Shown: positions 13,175 through 13,760 of the stretch, piece by piece
Layout: each line of letters begins with the position of its first letter
How positions within the stretch are numbered: position 1 is the stretch's first letter
Assembly (NCBI GenBank): GCA_947472655.1
Contig: CANJCG010000038.1
Location: 1-13,760 of the forward strand
Length of the DNA stretch: 13,760 nucleotides
Direction of reading: 5' to 3'
Source: Actinomycetota bacterium
GTDB taxonomy: Bacteria > Actinomycetota > Actinomycetes > S36-B12
Notes under the pieces: generated by a model
The model's database searches: none
What the model was told of the DNA's origin: nothing
Seen by the model: the letters and a program-made list of their open reading frames with translations, nothing else
Translations under genes and position numbers: made by a program

Positions 13175-13760
13175 CTAACCCAGAGTAGATATTTCAATCA
13201 TTGAAGCATGATCGCTTATGGTCATGCGTTCGATCCCAAATTCATCCCCGAGTGCTTGTTCGGCTCGGTTAATTGCGCGCCAGCCATCAACAGATACTGG
13301 TTCAAGGTGGCGCTCGGCAAGAAGTACGTCAACATCGCGCTTTGAGATAGGCAATAATCCTGCATCAGCGTCTGCGAGCAATGAAGCAACGGTCTCGGAC
13401 GCATCTTTCTTGTTTGTCCCGATAATTCCTGACGGTCCTCGTTTAATCCAGCCTGCCGCGTATAACCCTGGTTCGATCCGACCAAGGCTTTGCACAACGG
13501 TTCCAGACGCATCGTCAAACGGCACGCCTGGTAGTCCAGTTCCTCTGTAGCCAATGCTTCGAACTAGGAATTCAATTGGCAAATCAAGGACTTCTCCCGT
13601 ACTCGCCAGACCGCCTGATGATGTAAATTGGGTGCGTTCCACCGCAAGCAGAGAGATTCGATCAGTACCAGCCGCGGCCGTAGGTCGCGTTAAGAAATGC
13701 AAGTGGAGTTTACGACCTGAACTGGCCGGACGTTCCATCCAACCTCGAATTACGTCAACG
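13175..13760 (-). CDS. fprA: Ferredoxin-NADP+ reductase, FprA-like (partial, 5' end outside window)
   Basis: The frame is open from the right window edge (VDVIRGWMERPASSGRKLHL at the start of what is visible) to a TAG at 13175-13177, giving the C-terminal 194 or so residues. It carries the C-terminal hallmarks of the adrenodoxin-reductase/FprA class: LHFLTRP, then LPIEFLVRSIGYRGTGLPGV, FDDASGTV, and the NADPH/FAD-contacting GLYAAGWIKRGPSGIIGTNK, followed by DASETVASLLAD. These enzymes pass electrons between NADPH and a ferredoxin through FAD. The N-terminal FAD and NADP Rossmann motifs lie outside the window. It is convergent with the sucrase/ferredoxin-like gene; a shared electron-transfer role is possible but unproven. 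The symbol is by similarity to mycobacterial FprA. Confidence 0.9.
   Translation of the reverse strand, partial: VDVIRGWMERPASSGRKLHLHFLTRPTAAAGTDRISLLAVERTQFTSSGGLASTGEVLDLPIEFLVRSIGYRGTGLPGVPFDDASGTVVQSLGRIEPGLYAAGWIKRGPSGIIGTNKKDASETVASLLADADAGLLPISKRDVDVLLAERHLEPVSVDGWRAINRAEQALGDEFGIERMTISDHASMIEISTLG

Noticed and set aside
1..13760. Search for tRNA, rRNA, CRISPR arrays, insertion sequences, toxin-antitoxin or phage-defence genes
   Set aside because: No cloverleaf-like or repeat-spacer structure, terminal inverted repeats or transposase-like frame was noticed, and nearly every base is explained by housekeeping genes. This was a reading by eye, not a covariance or profile search.

Overview
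The window is a dense, non-mobile chromosomal segment of an actinobacterium. That call rests on gene families that are mostly actinobacterial (DUF3710, DUF3093, DUF4235, DUF4193, DUF5998, SepH) and on a gene order I recall from the Streptomyces dut-to-parC region. Base composition looks only moderately G+C-rich by eye (not computed), genes overlap or nearly touch, and no gene-free stretch exceeds about 130 bases. This fits a small-genome, moderate-GC lineage such as freshwater or marine planktonic Actinomycetia, but the genus cannot be named from this sequence. I see no RNA gene, insertion sequence, CRISPR array or phage gene.

Layout, left to right. (1) A leftward pair, dut and DUF3710 (cut by the left edge), faces away from a rightward pair, DUF3093 and DUF4235, across a 38-bp divergent promoter. 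(2) Leftward DUF4193 diverges from a rightward gamma-carbonic-anhydrase-like protein. (3) A leftward inositol-monophosphatase-family enzyme diverges from a rightward MFS transporter, which is followed by the cell-division regulator gene sepH. (4) A leftward three-gene operon encodes a GNAT/acyl-CoA-synthetase fusion, DUF5998 and a nucleotide-pyrophosphatase-like phosphatase. (5) A rightward operon encodes topoisomerase IV subunit A (parC) and a sucrase/ferredoxin-like [2Fe-2S] protein. (6) A leftward ferredoxin-NADP reductase (fprA-like) is cut by the right edge.

The genes are mainly housekeeping: dUTP clean-up, chromosome decatenation (ParC), FtsZ regulation (SepH), redox proteins, lysine acylation and several conserved proteins of unknown role. 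Four features stand out. Several genes start 7-8 nt after a TANNNT -10 box with no Shine-Dalgarno, implying leaderless mRNAs. The GNAT/synthetase fusion lacks the front part of its ATP-grasp domain. SepH lacks the usual N-terminal part of DUF3071. The gamma-carbonic-anhydrase homologue has Glu where the third zinc-binding His is expected. All four convergent gene pairs are separated by 15 bp or less, one with overlapping stop codons, leaving no room for ordinary terminators. I did not find a defence system or another clearly new multi-gene system.
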